Positions 38,833-48,172 of a stretch of 64,000 bases of DNA are shown one piece after another. The position numbers and the translations under genes were made by a program. Under the pieces are notes generated by a model. The model saw only the letters and a program-made list of their open reading frames with translations. It had not been told where the DNA came from and made no database searches. This stretch comes from Roseimaritima multifibrata (GTDB lineage Bacteria; Planctomycetota; Planctomycetia; Pirellulales; Pirellulaceae). Numbering within the stretch: the stretch's first letter is position 1; each line of letters begins with the position of its first letter. The stretch lies in assembly GCF_007741495.1 (NCBI RefSeq), contig NZ_CP036262.1, positions 620,001 through 684,000 of the forward strand, in the 5' to 3' direction.

Positions 38833-39156
38833 GTGCTTCGCCCATATCACCCACAAATTCTTCTGAGGAGGCCATTTTTATTGTTTGTCGATAGGTTGAA
38901 CGCAACGCTTTGCGAGCCGAAGCTGCTTTCTCTATGGCCGATTTCGCGGCTTCCCAACTGGGGCGATCGAGTCAACGAGCCGCTTACGCAATCCGAGCTC
39001 GATGCGGTTCGTTTGTCAGCGCAGCGAGGAAGACTGCTGGGCGATGAAGGCTGGGTAAATACCATTGCCAGACGGCTCAAACTCGAATCAACAATGCGCC
39101 CCCGAGGCCGGCCAAGAGTCCGTTTTCCCAAGCAATCTCAAAACAAAGAGGCCTGA
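38833..39156 (+). pseudogene. C-terminal remnant of a REP-associated tyrosine transposase (RAYT)
   Basis: The last 75 or so residues of this frame are the C-terminal signature of IS200-like RAYT proteins: DRVNEPLTQSELDAVRLSAQ, RGRLLGDEGWVNTIARRL, LESTMRPRGRPR. A full protein is about 220 residues, and the catalytic HUH and Tyr region is missing. The first 25 codons do not match the family. The stop lies in CAAAGAGGCCTGACCC (39144-39159), whose exact complement is at 38656-38671 next to the IS right end. These 16-bp inverted repeats may mark the ends of the original element. Confidence 0.8.
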
Positions 39157-39466
39157 CCCCTTTGATCGCACCCGAATGGGCTACCTGCTGTCGTTCCTGC
39201 CGGGACTGGTGCGCTCGGAAGATGGGAGCTGAACTTGGTTGGTTTGTATAGCGCAGCTTGCGAGTGGATGATGGCATTCGCGTAATTGGTGTGATTCGCG
39301 GGCAGGATGTCTGAGCTCCATTGCTGCCGCCCCGCGGGGGTTTTGGTGGGCTTCGGGGTGGACTCACGCCACGGCCAACCTGCTGTGATCCCTGCCGGGA
39401 CTTGGACGCAAGGGCTGGCTAATTCTGTCGTCGCTTTTCGACTTTGGTTTGTATCCTCGGTGCTGT

Positions 39467-39486
39467 TGGGACTTGCGTCCCAGGCT
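39467..39486 (+). repeat. REP-like 20-mer, second copy
   Basis: TGGGACTTGCGTCCCAGGCT here is identical to 38751-38770. It lies between the two transposase remnants. Confidence 0.75.
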
Positions 39487-39585
39487 CTATCCTGCCATGG
39501 CTTCGCCATTGTGCGGTTTGCGAGCTGGTTAGCCAGTGGCCAAATCTAAGATCAGAAAAGTGGGCAGGACTCTTTTGCGTTGGTT

Positions 39586-39648
39586 CTGCGAATTGCCACG
39601 GTTCAATGCGTGGTAGATCGCGTTTGCCTCGTCATTGTGTTTGGGGCT
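39586..39648 (-). pseudogene. N-terminal remnant of a REP-associated tyrosine transposase
   Basis: The segment PKHNDEANAIYHALNRGN, read on the minus strand, is the characteristic N-terminus of RAYT proteins. Before and after it the frame is not conserved. It is in opposite orientation to the C-terminal remnant at 38833-39156, so either an inversion took place or two elements decayed here. Confidence 0.7.
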
Positions 39649-39899
39649 TGGTGTTTTTTTAGGGATAGAAGGCCAGGGGGGATTCCGCAAAGAGTTGTGC
39701 CCCTTTTCCTGGCCACCGATAGTTGTTACTTGCAATTTAGTTCGTCAAAACAGACAATCAATTTCCCATCCACTCATCCCTTCAAGAAAATGCAATCATG
39801 CAGAATCGCTGCTCTGCGACGCATCGTCGGATCAATGGACGCTCCGAATTTTGCGGCAAAATCCGTCATGACTTTCGCTCTTCAGGATTCTGGAAAACC

Positions 39900-41372
39900 A
39901 TGAATCACGTTTTCACGAGTATCGTCTTCTGCTTGCTTTTTGCAACCAATGGTCTGGACGTGTGGGCGGAACCGCCGAGTCCCCAAACTACTGTTGCAGA
40001 GGATTTGCCTGCAGCGTCTCAAAAAGCGCATGTGAAAGGTGACGGTGGCTTAAGCTTGACGTCGCAGAAACCGAACATTGTGCTAATCATGGCAGATGAT
40101 CTCGGCTACGGCGATCTTGGTTGTTATGGTCAGAAATTGATTTCGACGCCGCGAATTGATCAATTGGCCGCCAGCGGAATGCGGTTTACTCAAGCCTATG
40201 CGGGTGCGCCCGTTTGCACCGCATCTCGAAGCGTCCTGATGACAGGTCTGCACAACGGACACACCCCTGCTCGGGATAACGTGCCACACTACAGCACCTA
40301 CTTTCAGGAGGACGACGTCACGATTGCAGAAGTCCTCAAGCCTGCCGGTTATCGCTGCGGCGGAGTGGGCAAATGGTCGCTGGGAGATGCCGGGTCCGTG
40401 GGCAGAGCGACTCATCAAGGGTTTGATTCCTGGTTCGGTTATCTCAATCAGGACCACGCCCACTATTACTACCCAGAATACCTCGACGATGACGACGGCA
40501 GGTTTGAGCTGACCGGTAACGCGGCTTCAAGAGAACACTACAGCCATGACCTTCTGACCGATCGCGCCCTCCAGTTCATCCGGGAATCTCAAGCCAGTCC
40601 GTTCTTCCTGTATGTCGCGTGGACGTTGCCACATTTCGCTGCCAAAGATGAAGACCCTGACGGCCTTACCGTTCCCACGACAGCTCCCTACTCCGACCGA
40701 GACTGGGATGAGCGTTCCAAGAAGTATGCCGCCATGATAAACATGCTGGACAGCGATGTGGGTCGAATCCTGGACCTGCTTAGTGAACTGGAACTCGACG
40801 AGAACACCTTGGTCATCTTCACCAGCGACCATGGTGGCCATTGGTCTGTGCCCAAACCACTCAAAACAAATGGGGCGCTTCGTGGTTACAAACGGGACCT
40901 GACCGAAGGTGGCATTCGCGTTCCCTTTATCGCGCGCTGGACCGGAACCATTTCCGCCAACCAAACCAATCAGGAAGTGATTGCGTTTCAAGATATGTTG
41001 CCGACCTTCGCGGAATTGGCCGACGTAAGTCCGCCGCAGGGCATTGATGGGATTTCCGTCGTGGATGTCATGGAGGGCAAAAAACTCGATTCGACGCGTG
41101 AGTTTCTCTATTGGGATTACGGGCACTGCCGAGCCCGTTACGATCAGGCGGTTCGCTGGAAAGATTGGAAGGGAATTCGGCAGGGAGCGGGAAGTGATCT
41201 CCAGCTCTACGATCTCGCGAGCGATGTCTCTGAATCCCACAACATCGCTGCGAACCATCCCGAAATTGTGCGGCGGATCGAAGCCATGATGGAGGGCGCT
41301 GTGACGCCCAGCGAGCGATACCCCATCGGAAAACGATACCGCGGCGGACCACTGTGGACTCGCGAAAAATGA
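39900..41372 (+). CDS. Secreted sulfatase (S1 family)
   Basis: The ATG at 39900 gives a 490-residue protein with a signal peptide (VFTSIVFCLLFATNGLDVWA). The sulfatase start PNIVLIMADDLGYGDLGCYG carries the metal-binding Asp pair (D66, D67). The formylglycine site is CTASR at 106-110, a Cys-type sulfatase motif. Further motifs are GGVGKWSLGDAG, FFLYVAWTLPHFA and VIFTSDHGGHW. It hydrolyses sulfate esters of a polysaccharide after activation by a formylglycine-generating enzyme. An FGE-like gene lies at 42999-44081, but that protein lacks one key residue, so another activator may be needed. Confidence 0.95.
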   Translation: MNHVFTSIVFCLLFATNGLDVWAEPPSPQTTVAEDLPAASQKAHVKGDGGLSLTSQKPNIVLIMADDLGYGDLGCYGQKLISTPRIDQLAASGMRFTQAYAGAPVCTASRSVLMTGLHNGHTPARDNVPHYSTYFQEDDVTIAEVLKPAGYRCGGVGKWSLGDAGSVGRATHQGFDSWFGYLNQDHAHYYYPEYLDDDDGRFELTGNAASREHYSHDLLTDRALQFIRESQASPFFLYVAWTLPHFAAKDEDPDGLTVPTTAPYSDRDWDERSKKYAAMINMLDSDVGRILDLLSELELDENTLVIFTSDHGGHWSVPKPLKTNGALRGYKRDLTEGGIRVPFIARWTGTISANQTNQEVIAFQDMLPTFAELADVSPPQGIDGISVVDVMEGKKLDSTREFLYWDYGHCRARYDQAVRWKDWKGIRQGAGSDLQLYDLASDVSESHNIAANHPEIVRRIEAMMEGAVTPSERYPIGKRYRGGPLWTREK

Positions 41373-41586
41373 TTGGCTCGACAAATCGCCTCGGCATCCC
41401 CATCCTGATTTCAGCATACGCATGCTAATGCGGGTCACCTGGGTGCGGTTGGCTTCGTTCTTTGGGACGCCGAAAACGTGTAGAGAACTGGGGCTTGTCT
41501 CGGATCATCTCTTACTGAGTTCTGCCTGGAGGTTGGAAAAGCAACGATTGCGAAATCGCTGAGCCCGTGATATCTTCCCGGCCATG

Positions 41587-42582
41587 CTACTCATTCACTC
41601 GATCCATCCGGTATTTCCAGTCTTCGAGGTACTCACGGCGCCAGTTGCTGACGGTTTTGGCTCCAGCCCGGTTGCTGGTGGATAGGCTGGGATCGGGGTT
41701 ATCGGTCCAGTAGTCCTTACCGTGCCCGGTTGCTACAAACGCGCCGCCCCAATGCGGCGATGTGGGGTCATCGGGGTTGCCGCGAAGCAAATACAAGAAT
41801 GACGGCGTATCACCCATCTTGATATCGTGTTTCTTCTTAAAAAATAAATCTCCAAGCGATCCGTGTCCCTTCACATTTTGTTGGATGAAACTTAGGTTGC
41901 CCCAGTCGTCGTCCTGCAGTCCGCCCATGTACATGCCTCGGAATGAAGTGTCGCTCTCGATCCACCACAAATCAGTATGATTCTTGAACAGATAATCTCG
42001 CGCTGCTGAGTCTTGCGATGTGTTCCAGGAGCCGATCGAATAAACGCGGATATGGCTTTTGATCGAGGGATCGTCATGGATTGCCTGAGCCACGTCGGTG
42101 ATGCTTCCCCACACGAGAATCCACAGCGGCCGTTTATCCGCTGCATGCGCCCGCTGGATAATCCAGCGCGAGCCGTCCGTTGGTTCGCTCCAACCTTTTT
42201 GCGATGCTTTGTCGAGCGCGCCCTGCTTCACGACGCTACGCAACGCATCCGCAGCGGGGTAGGCTTTCGAGTGGCTTTTCAGATGCGAGTAGTCGTTGGC
42301 ATAGGCATCGATCACTTCCAATATGTGCTTGGCACGCCCGGCTTCAGGCGGAGATGAAATCAAGCCCTCCACATCAATGACGTCAGCGTAGAGAAGCAGA
42401 TGTATTAACGATTGAAAGTCGTCCGGATCGGAACCGCCAATATCCGACGAAATAACGACACGCGGCCGGTCGCCGCTCAAGGCGCCGCCCGGCGGTGAGG
42501 CTGACACCGACGCGGCAAAATGAATTGCGATAACAAAAAGAAAAGTCAGCAAAGCGGTCAGATGATTCAGGTTGGTCTTCAA
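41587..42582 (-). CDS. DUF1593 nucleoside hydrolase-like protein, TTG start
   Basis: The frame is open to 42939, but the signal peptide begins at residue 120 of that frame. A TTG at 42582 has GGAG six bases upstream and gives MKTNLNHLTALLTFLFVIAIHF, so it is chosen; the protein is then 331 residues. The body matches DUF1593: PRVVISSDIGGSDPDDFQSL (Asp-rich motif like nucleoside hydrolases), WILVWGSITDVAQAIHDD, and TPSFLYLLRG. The Asp motif suggests calcium-dependent hydrolysis of an N-glycosidic or glycosidic bond. The substrate is unknown. It is exported. Confidence 0.85.
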   Translation of the reverse strand: MKTNLNHLTALLTFLFVIAIHFAASVSASPPGGALSGDRPRVVISSDIGGSDPDDFQSLIHLLLYADVIDVEGLISSPPEAGRAKHILEVIDAYANDYSHLKSHSKAYPAADALRSVVKQGALDKASQKGWSEPTDGSRWIIQRAHAADKRPLWILVWGSITDVAQAIHDDPSIKSHIRVYSIGSWNTSQDSAARDYLFKNHTDLWWIESDTSFRGMYMGGLQDDDWGNLSFIQQNVKGHGSLGDLFFKKKHDIKMGDTPSFLYLLRGNPDDPTSPHWGGAFVATGHGKDYWTDNPDPSLSTSNRAGAKTVSNWRREYLEDWKYRMDRVNE

Positions 42583-42658
42583 TGCAAGCTCCTTGATGCG
42601 GTTTCTATCTGCGTCTGCTTCCTGCAGAATAGTGTTAATGACGGGACAATCCCATCCG

Positions 42659-42823
42659 TCAGATTGATAAAGCCCAGACTCGTGGGGGGACTTCATGGAC
42701 AGTGCATTCGTCGGAATGTTCTTCGACCAAAGCACCGTCATTTTGGAGGTGAATCTTCGTGTCTGAGCTGTCGAAACGTAGCATGGCATTGGCGAGTTTC
42801 GCTTCATAAATAGCATCGTCCAT
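42659..42823 (-). CDS. Short hypothetical reading frame upstream of the DUF1593 gene
   Basis: The 54-residue frame starts MDDAIYEAKLANAMLRFDSS and ends PPRVWALSI. An AGAGA lies just upstream of the ATG. The composition is protein-like, but no family is recognised and nothing else supports it. It may be a small real gene or a remnant of a longer one. Confidence 0.25.
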   Translation of the reverse strand: MDDAIYEAKLANAMLRFDSSDTKIHLQNDGALVEEHSDECTVHEVPPRVWALSI

Positions 42824-42998
42824 TCTCTATCCGTTCCCCTTCGGGGCTGGCGGAGAAGGATCGAGTGGGGGAAGCATTCAGGTAGCTGCCAGTTGTTGTA
42901 TCGATGTTGTACCGACCGGGACGAGTCCGACAGAAACAAACAAGAGTCGCCTGAGCGGAAATCGTCAACTTATTTATCGCACGTCCCGGGGAGTCAGG

Positions 42999-44081
42999 CT
43001 ACGGTTGTGGGGTGTCTCGGACGATGCGGAATCCGGTGTAGACGCTGGCGTCGGCCGCTTCGGCATAGGTGCGGGTCGAACTGCGAACGGCGGCTGGAGC
43101 ACATGTCCATGCTCCGCCCCGAATCACTCGCCAGTCACCGTACTTGTGCTGATCCGTTTTTTCGGTGAAGTGCGGATCACGAACCAACACGTCGTCACGC
43201 TGTTGCCGCGGAACGCCGTCAAAATAACTTTCATATAAGCCACCGGACCAGCGGTCGCTGCACCACTCCCAAACATTGCCGTGCATGTCGTGCAGGCCCC
43301 AGGCGTTGGCGCGGTAGCTGCCAACCGCGGCCGTAAACACCACTCCATCGCCTTGGTTTTCGTCTAGTTTGACGGCGCGTTGATAGCGAGTCGTGCCGGG
43401 CTGAGCGGCTTCCAACGCTGCGTCGGCCACGTTGGCGTGTTGGTAAGCTTCGTCGGGGTCTTGTCCCCACGAATACCATGTCGAAGTCCCACCGCGACAG
43501 GCGTATTCCCATTCGGCTTCGGTCGGAAGTCGGTACGTGGCGGACTCTTTGGCCGATAACCACTGGCAGAACGCCTGAGCATCGTTCCAGCTGACGACGA
43601 CGACCGGGTGTTGATCGCTTTGCGGGAATCCGGGCGACTGCCAGGTGATCTCGGCCGACTTATGAAAGCGGTCGACATAATCCTTCTCGTCCGGAAAGCA
43701 TCCAAGCCCCCCGTCGCTGCGTTCCGCATCGGTCTGGTAATCGGTCGCTTCCACGAACTCGCGAAACTGAGCCACGGTGACTTCGCGGGCACCGATTTCA
43801 AACGACCGGCTGATCGCCACACGTTGCGGCGGAGTTTCCGCGTTGAAGTTCTGGCTGGTGCTGTAGCGGTGCGCCAAATGGAAGCGGTGGTCGCGGCCAT
43901 TACGGTTGTCGAAACCTCGCATGTATTCACCCGCGGGGATTCGCACCATCTGCATCCCCAACGCGTTGGCTTTGCTCGGTTTGCCAGCGTCGTCGGCGGT
44001 GGCACGCGAAACTGCAAGCGATACCGTCAGCGGCGCAAGCAGCACGACGATAAAGGGAAGAGCAAGTTTGGGAAATTTCAT
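42999..44081 (-). CDS. Formylglycine-generating-enzyme-like (SUMF1) exported protein
   Basis: The ATG at 44081 gives a 360-residue protein with a signal peptide (LALPFIVVLLAPLTVSLAVS). Its body is a full FGE-sulfatase domain: MVRIPAGEYMRG, EVTVAQFREFVEATDYQTDAE, HPVVVVSWNDAQAFCQWLS, YRLPTEAEWEYACRGGT, WGLHDMHGNVWEWCSDRW, and WRVIRGGAWTCAPAAVRSS. In true FGEs two cysteines sit five residues apart in the last motif; here only the first Cys is present. It is therefore more likely a relative of unknown function, or a binding protein, than a classical sulfatase activator. Its ATG overlaps the stop of the DUF1552 gene by one base. Confidence 0.88.
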   Translation of the reverse strand: MKFPKLALPFIVVLLAPLTVSLAVSRATADDAGKPSKANALGMQMVRIPAGEYMRGFDNRNGRDHRFHLAHRYSTSQNFNAETPPQRVAISRSFEIGAREVTVAQFREFVEATDYQTDAERSDGGLGCFPDEKDYVDRFHKSAEITWQSPGFPQSDQHPVVVVSWNDAQAFCQWLSAKESATYRLPTEAEWEYACRGGTSTWYSWGQDPDEAYQHANVADAALEAAQPGTTRYQRAVKLDENQGDGVVFTAAVGSYRANAWGLHDMHGNVWEWCSDRWSGGLYESYFDGVPRQQRDDVLVRDPHFTEKTDQHKYGDWRVIRGGAWTCAPAAVRSSTRTYAEAADASVYTGFRIVRDTPQP

Positions 44082-45403
44082 CAAACCACCAGTTCTCCGA
44101 TCGTTCCTCGACTGTCTTGGAACGGCCCTTCGACGGTGACGCCCATCTTTTCCAGCATCGTTTGCCACAAGCTGGACAGGGGCGTGTTGTCGTTCAGTTT
44201 GAGATGCGTTTGGTGGCGTATGCCCAGTCCGCTGCCGCCGGACAGTACGGTTGGCAATTGATCTTTGCTGTGGCCGATCCCCATACCGCTGGAGAAGCCC
44301 AGCATGGTGTGATCAAGCAGGGTGCCGTCGCCGTCGCGGATCGAGGCCAGGCGGTCGAGGAAATACCGCCAGTGCTGCATATAGATCGTGTCGACCTTGG
44401 CAAGTTCTTCCAGGTTCTTGGGATCGTTGCCGTGGTGAGTTAATTCATGGTAGCCCTTGTTAACGCCAAATTCCGGGTAGACGCCGCCGGCCAGTTCGGT
44501 GCGGACGACATACGAAACGACGCGTGTCGAATCGGTTTGATACGCCAGTGCGATCAGGTCGTACATCAGTTTGCCGTAGGTGTCGTAGACAAATTTGCCG
44601 TTGCCTTCGGGAGCCACCACGTGTTCGTAATCGCCGTAGCCTTTCAAGTCGGGTTGTGGTTTGGGCCGGTCTTGCCAAGCGATTTCACGACTCAGCGTCT
44701 GTTCGACTTCACGGATCGAATGGAAGTACTGGTCCAACTGGTGGCGATCGGCTTGGCCTAGCTTTCCTGTCAGCTGATGGGCATCGGACAACACGGCATC
44801 CAGGACACTGCGGCGCTGACGAAATTCGTCACTTTGTTGCGCTTTTTGTTGTTCGCTGGCCGGGCGGAACAACTGGTTGAAGACGGCTTGTGGGTCGTTC
44901 TCGGCGGCCAGCGGAACGCCTTGCCCGTTCCAAGAGATGGTGGCCAGGATCTGGCTGCCGAATCCTGTGCCGCGTTTGACGGACAACTGCAGCGAGGGGA
45001 ACCGCGTCTGTTTTCCATGCAGCTTTGCAGCCAGTTGATCGGGCGAGATGCTTTGCTTTTCTCCGATCGCGATCGAGGTTGCAAAGGGATAGGCACCGCC
45101 GTGTCCACCGCCTTTTTCGAGGCAGGTTCCCGACAGCACTGTAAAGTCGCCGCGGTGCGGTTCCAGCGGCGTCAAAATCCGCGACAGCTTGGCGTCGTTG
45201 CCGTAACCCTGCGGGTAAAACTGCCGCATGTTCATTCCGGTACCGAAATAGAACATGCCCATGCGAGGCACGGCCTTCGGCGTTTCCGTTGCCGCTCGCG
45301 CCGTTCGCGGCAACATGGCTTCCAGCCAAGGCAGGGTCAGACAGGTACCCGCTCCACGAAGAAACGTCCGACGTTTGAGCGGCTGAAATTTTAAAATGTT
45401 CAT
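44081..45403 (-). CDS. DUF1552 protein with Tat signal
   Basis: This 440-residue protein starts with a twin-arginine signal (LKRRTFLRGAGTCLTLPWLEAM). The rest matches DUF1552: MGMFYFGTGMNMRQFYPQGYG, FTVLSGTCLEKGGGHGGAYPFAT, LQLSVKRGTGFGSQILATISW, and YHELTHHGNDPKNLEELAKVD. DUF1552 genes almost always follow a DUF1592-type cytochrome protein in planctomycetes, as here. It overlaps that gene by four bases (ATGA) and the FGE-like gene by one. The pair is thought to act together in extracytoplasmic redox or hydrolysis, but its chemistry is not established. Confidence 0.92.
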   Translation of the reverse strand: MNILKFQPLKRRTFLRGAGTCLTLPWLEAMLPRTARAATETPKAVPRMGMFYFGTGMNMRQFYPQGYGNDAKLSRILTPLEPHRGDFTVLSGTCLEKGGGHGGAYPFATSIAIGEKQSISPDQLAAKLHGKQTRFPSLQLSVKRGTGFGSQILATISWNGQGVPLAAENDPQAVFNQLFRPASEQQKAQQSDEFRQRRSVLDAVLSDAHQLTGKLGQADRHQLDQYFHSIREVEQTLSREIAWQDRPKPQPDLKGYGDYEHVVAPEGNGKFVYDTYGKLMYDLIALAYQTDSTRVVSYVVRTELAGGVYPEFGVNKGYHELTHHGNDPKNLEELAKVDTIYMQHWRYFLDRLASIRDGDGTLLDHTMLGFSSGMGIGHSKDQLPTVLSGGSGLGIRHQTHLKLNDNTPLSSLWQTMLEKMGVTVEGPFQDSRGTIGELVV

Positions 45404-47919
45404 TTGGTCGCGAACACCTTGCTGGTAACGAGGGACTTGATCAGCGTATGGAAAGTGTCGTCGCCGCGGGCCATCGTGTCGGTGGCCCGGGAGAGCGTTG
45501 CGTCGTCGGATGGTTCGATCGGTCGACCCAACGCATAGATCAGCAGTTTCTCCGCCAAGGCTCGGCGAAACCGATCGTCTTGTTCGAGCAAATGTGCGCG
45601 GAATTCGACGAAGCTCTGAAATTCGGCTCCGTTGGGCAACCGTCCGCTGGGATCGATCGCCGGCCGGTCGCCACCGCGGAAGTTTTCGCCGTCTTGCAGT
45701 TCACGCCAGGCACCGATGACATTGAAATTTTCCAAAGCCAATCCGTAGGGGTCGAGCGAACGGTGGCAGATCGCACAGGCATCGATCTGTTGATGTTGTA
45801 TCAGGCGTTCGCGAACCGTCAGGTTTTGCCCTCGAATGTTCGGCTCGATCTCGCCCACATTGGGAGGCGGCGGGTCCGGCGGATCGTTAAAAAGAACTTC
45901 GCGAACATACATAGCGCGAGCAATCGGTTTGGTGCGTCTGCCATCTGAACCGGCCTGATGAACTCCCGCCATCGCCAGCAAGCCACCGCGAGGTGAATCG
46001 GCGGGAAGAGGGACCCGACGAAACGCATCACCGTTTACGCCGTCGATCCCGTAGTGTCGGGCCAAGCGTTTATTGATCACCACAAAGTCAGAATCGATGA
46101 AGTTTCGTACGCTCAGCTGTTCCTGCAAAATTGTACGGAAGAATTCGAGCGGCTCGCGCACGACCGCGTCGCTGAGCGCCTCGTCGTACTCGCGATAAAG
46201 GTATTCGGCCGGCGTGAAGGACAGGAAAGTGTCGGTCCGTAACCACTGCCGTGCGAAGCCATCGACAAAACGTTCGGCCTTCGGGTCGGCCAACATCCGA
46301 TCCACTTGGGCTGAAAGTGTGGCCGCATCATTCAAACGGTTCCGCCTGGCCAGTTCAAACAGCTCGGCGTCCGGCATCGAACTCCACAAGAAGTAAGAAA
46401 GCCGGGAAGCCAGTTCGTAATCGTTTAGGGGCCGAGGAGGTGAGGTCCGGGCAGCGGTGGCGTGGTTCGCTTCGACGATGTACAGGAACTTGGGCGACGT
46501 GAGTGTCGTGGCCAAGCCGACACGGATGGCTTCGTGAAACGATTCGCCCTGTTCCAATTCCGTAGCGACGACTTGCAGGATGGGGTCGGTCTCCTCGGGT
46601 GCAATCGGCCGTCGCCAGGCGAGAGGCAACAGGCGGGCGTAGATCGCTCGCGCATACTCAAGGTCCTCGGTCGCATCGTCACCGCGGAACAGGACTTTGG
46701 TGTGGCTTTGGGGTGGCCACTGATCATACAGCGGACCCTCGACTTCCAGATAATCCAGAAACGCACGGGGGTATGTCGATACATCCAGCTTGTCCGGATC
46801 CGGCGTCGAGCGATCCCCGCTCCAGCCCTCGGCGACTTTGCGTCCGTTGATCCGCAGGACCTCGGCGAAATCGCCTGTTTTGCCCAGTTCCGAGTTGCGT
46901 CGGATAAAGTTTTCACCTGGCCGTTGGCTCATGTGTAGACCGGTAGCATTCAGGAGCTTTACGCTCAGCTCGCCGCCCAGCGTATCGCGGGGGACGACGA
47001 CCGAATAATCTTGCGGCTGATCGATGGGAGCCGTGATATCGACTTCCATGATTGCTTCCATCGCATCGTCGGGGTGGCTTTGCGTGACTCGCAGCCGTGG
47101 CGGCTGGCCGTCGGCTCCGGGGACCCCCCCAGCGCGGAGCGTAAAGCGATAGAAGCCGTTGGTCGGGGCGACGTTATTGCCACGCTGGCCGGGGTAGTTC
47201 AGCAAGCCGAACGAGCGTGTGTTACCTTCGATCAGTTCCAGCCCACCGGGTACGGGAGTCATTCCTAGGCGTCGGACCAAGTAGCGAATCGCGCGGCTGT
47301 CCGCGATATCTTCGAACTCCAGTCGCATCGTTTCGGTGGGGTATTCCGGCGGACCGTCCACGATTGCGCGGTCGGCGATGCGACGGGCAACGCGGTAGTA
47401 GTTGGTCATCAAGGAGGGATCGAGCAGCAGAGCCGAGCTGACTTTGTCAAACCCTTCTGCGGTGCCTTCCGGTGGCAGCACATCCAAGGGGCTTTCCCCG
47501 ACGGGGAATTTCATCGACAACAGATCGGCGACGCTGTGCGTGTATTCGCGCCGATTCAGCCGTCGCATTAGCACTCGTCCGCCCGTGCTGCGTTGAGCAT
47601 GTTCGGCGGCTCGCAGTTGCGCGGCGATCCAGACCGATACCTGTTCGATGGCTGCAGCGGGAAGTTGTGGCTCGTCGGCGGGAGGCATTTCTCCCAGGTG
47701 GATCATGTTCCGCACTTCGATCCAGGCCGCCGCATTGTCACGACGGCTGAAGTCGGCGGTCAGTTCGTCGACTCGCAGCTTCCCCTGAGCCTCCTGCGGC
47801 CCGTGACAGTCCATGCAGTACTGCTTCAGGAGCGGCGCGATTTCGTCGTCGAACGTGGTCGCGAATGCCGCGGGAGTGCACAGCAACGCGGCAGCTACGA
47901 AGAGGATTCGATCGAGCAT
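45400..47919 (-). CDS. DUF1592/DUF1588/DUF1585 planctomycete cytochrome protein
   Basis: This 839-residue protein has a signal peptide. The first c-type heme motif is CMDCH, in a PSCyt3-like context (EIAPLLKQYCMDCHGPQEA). It then follows the usual module order: DUF1587 (RRLNRREYTHSVADLL), DUF1595 (RLLPLAWRRPIAPEE), DUF1592 (LNDYELASRLSYFLWSSMPD), DUF1588 (LLAMAGVHQAGSDGRRTKP), and DUF1585 at the C-terminus (LLIYALGRPIEPSDDATL). A second motif CAICHRSLDPYGLALENF precedes DUF1585. It heads a three-gene translationally coupled operon with DUF1552 and FGE-like genes. An electron-transfer role in polymer breakdown is inferred from the hemes. Confidence 0.93.
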   Translation of the reverse strand: MLDRILFVAAALLCTPAAFATTFDDEIAPLLKQYCMDCHGPQEAQGKLRVDELTADFSRRDNAAAWIEVRNMIHLGEMPPADEPQLPAAAIEQVSVWIAAQLRAAEHAQRSTGGRVLMRRLNRREYTHSVADLLSMKFPVGESPLDVLPPEGTAEGFDKVSSALLLDPSLMTNYYRVARRIADRAIVDGPPEYPTETMRLEFEDIADSRAIRYLVRRLGMTPVPGGLELIEGNTRSFGLLNYPGQRGNNVAPTNGFYRFTLRAGGVPGADGQPPRLRVTQSHPDDAMEAIMEVDITAPIDQPQDYSVVVPRDTLGGELSVKLLNATGLHMSQRPGENFIRRNSELGKTGDFAEVLRINGRKVAEGWSGDRSTPDPDKLDVSTYPRAFLDYLEVEGPLYDQWPPQSHTKVLFRGDDATEDLEYARAIYARLLPLAWRRPIAPEETDPILQVVATELEQGESFHEAIRVGLATTLTSPKFLYIVEANHATAARTSPPRPLNDYELASRLSYFLWSSMPDAELFELARRNRLNDAATLSAQVDRMLADPKAERFVDGFARQWLRTDTFLSFTPAEYLYREYDEALSDAVVREPLEFFRTILQEQLSVRNFIDSDFVVINKRLARHYGIDGVNGDAFRRVPLPADSPRGGLLAMAGVHQAGSDGRRTKPIARAMYVREVLFNDPPDPPPPNVGEIEPNIRGQNLTVRERLIQHQQIDACAICHRSLDPYGLALENFNVIGAWRELQDGENFRGGDRPAIDPSGRLPNGAEFQSFVEFRAHLLEQDDRFRRALAEKLLIYALGRPIEPSDDATLSRATDTMARGDDTFHTLIKSLVTSKVFATK

Positions 47920-48172
47920 CGTGAAAGCTGGATTCAGGTAGGAATATAAATAGCACGAATTCGGGTACCCGGAGGTATCGTCAGTATAGCCCAGGGGAGT
48001 TGCTGAGATGAGCTAATCACCCGTCCGGTGTGGACATCTTGCGTAGCTTGCCAGAACGCGTTCACCCCAGGTTCCGTACCACGTATAACCACCGCGGCGT
48101 TCGCTGCCGATCTCTTGGAGGTCGTATTTCACCCCGCCATCGCCATCGCGGTCGCTGCAGCCCGAAGGTTTA

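Noticed and set aside
42583-42939. N-terminal extension of the DUF1593 gene
   Set aside because: It would place the signal peptide about 120 residues inside the protein.
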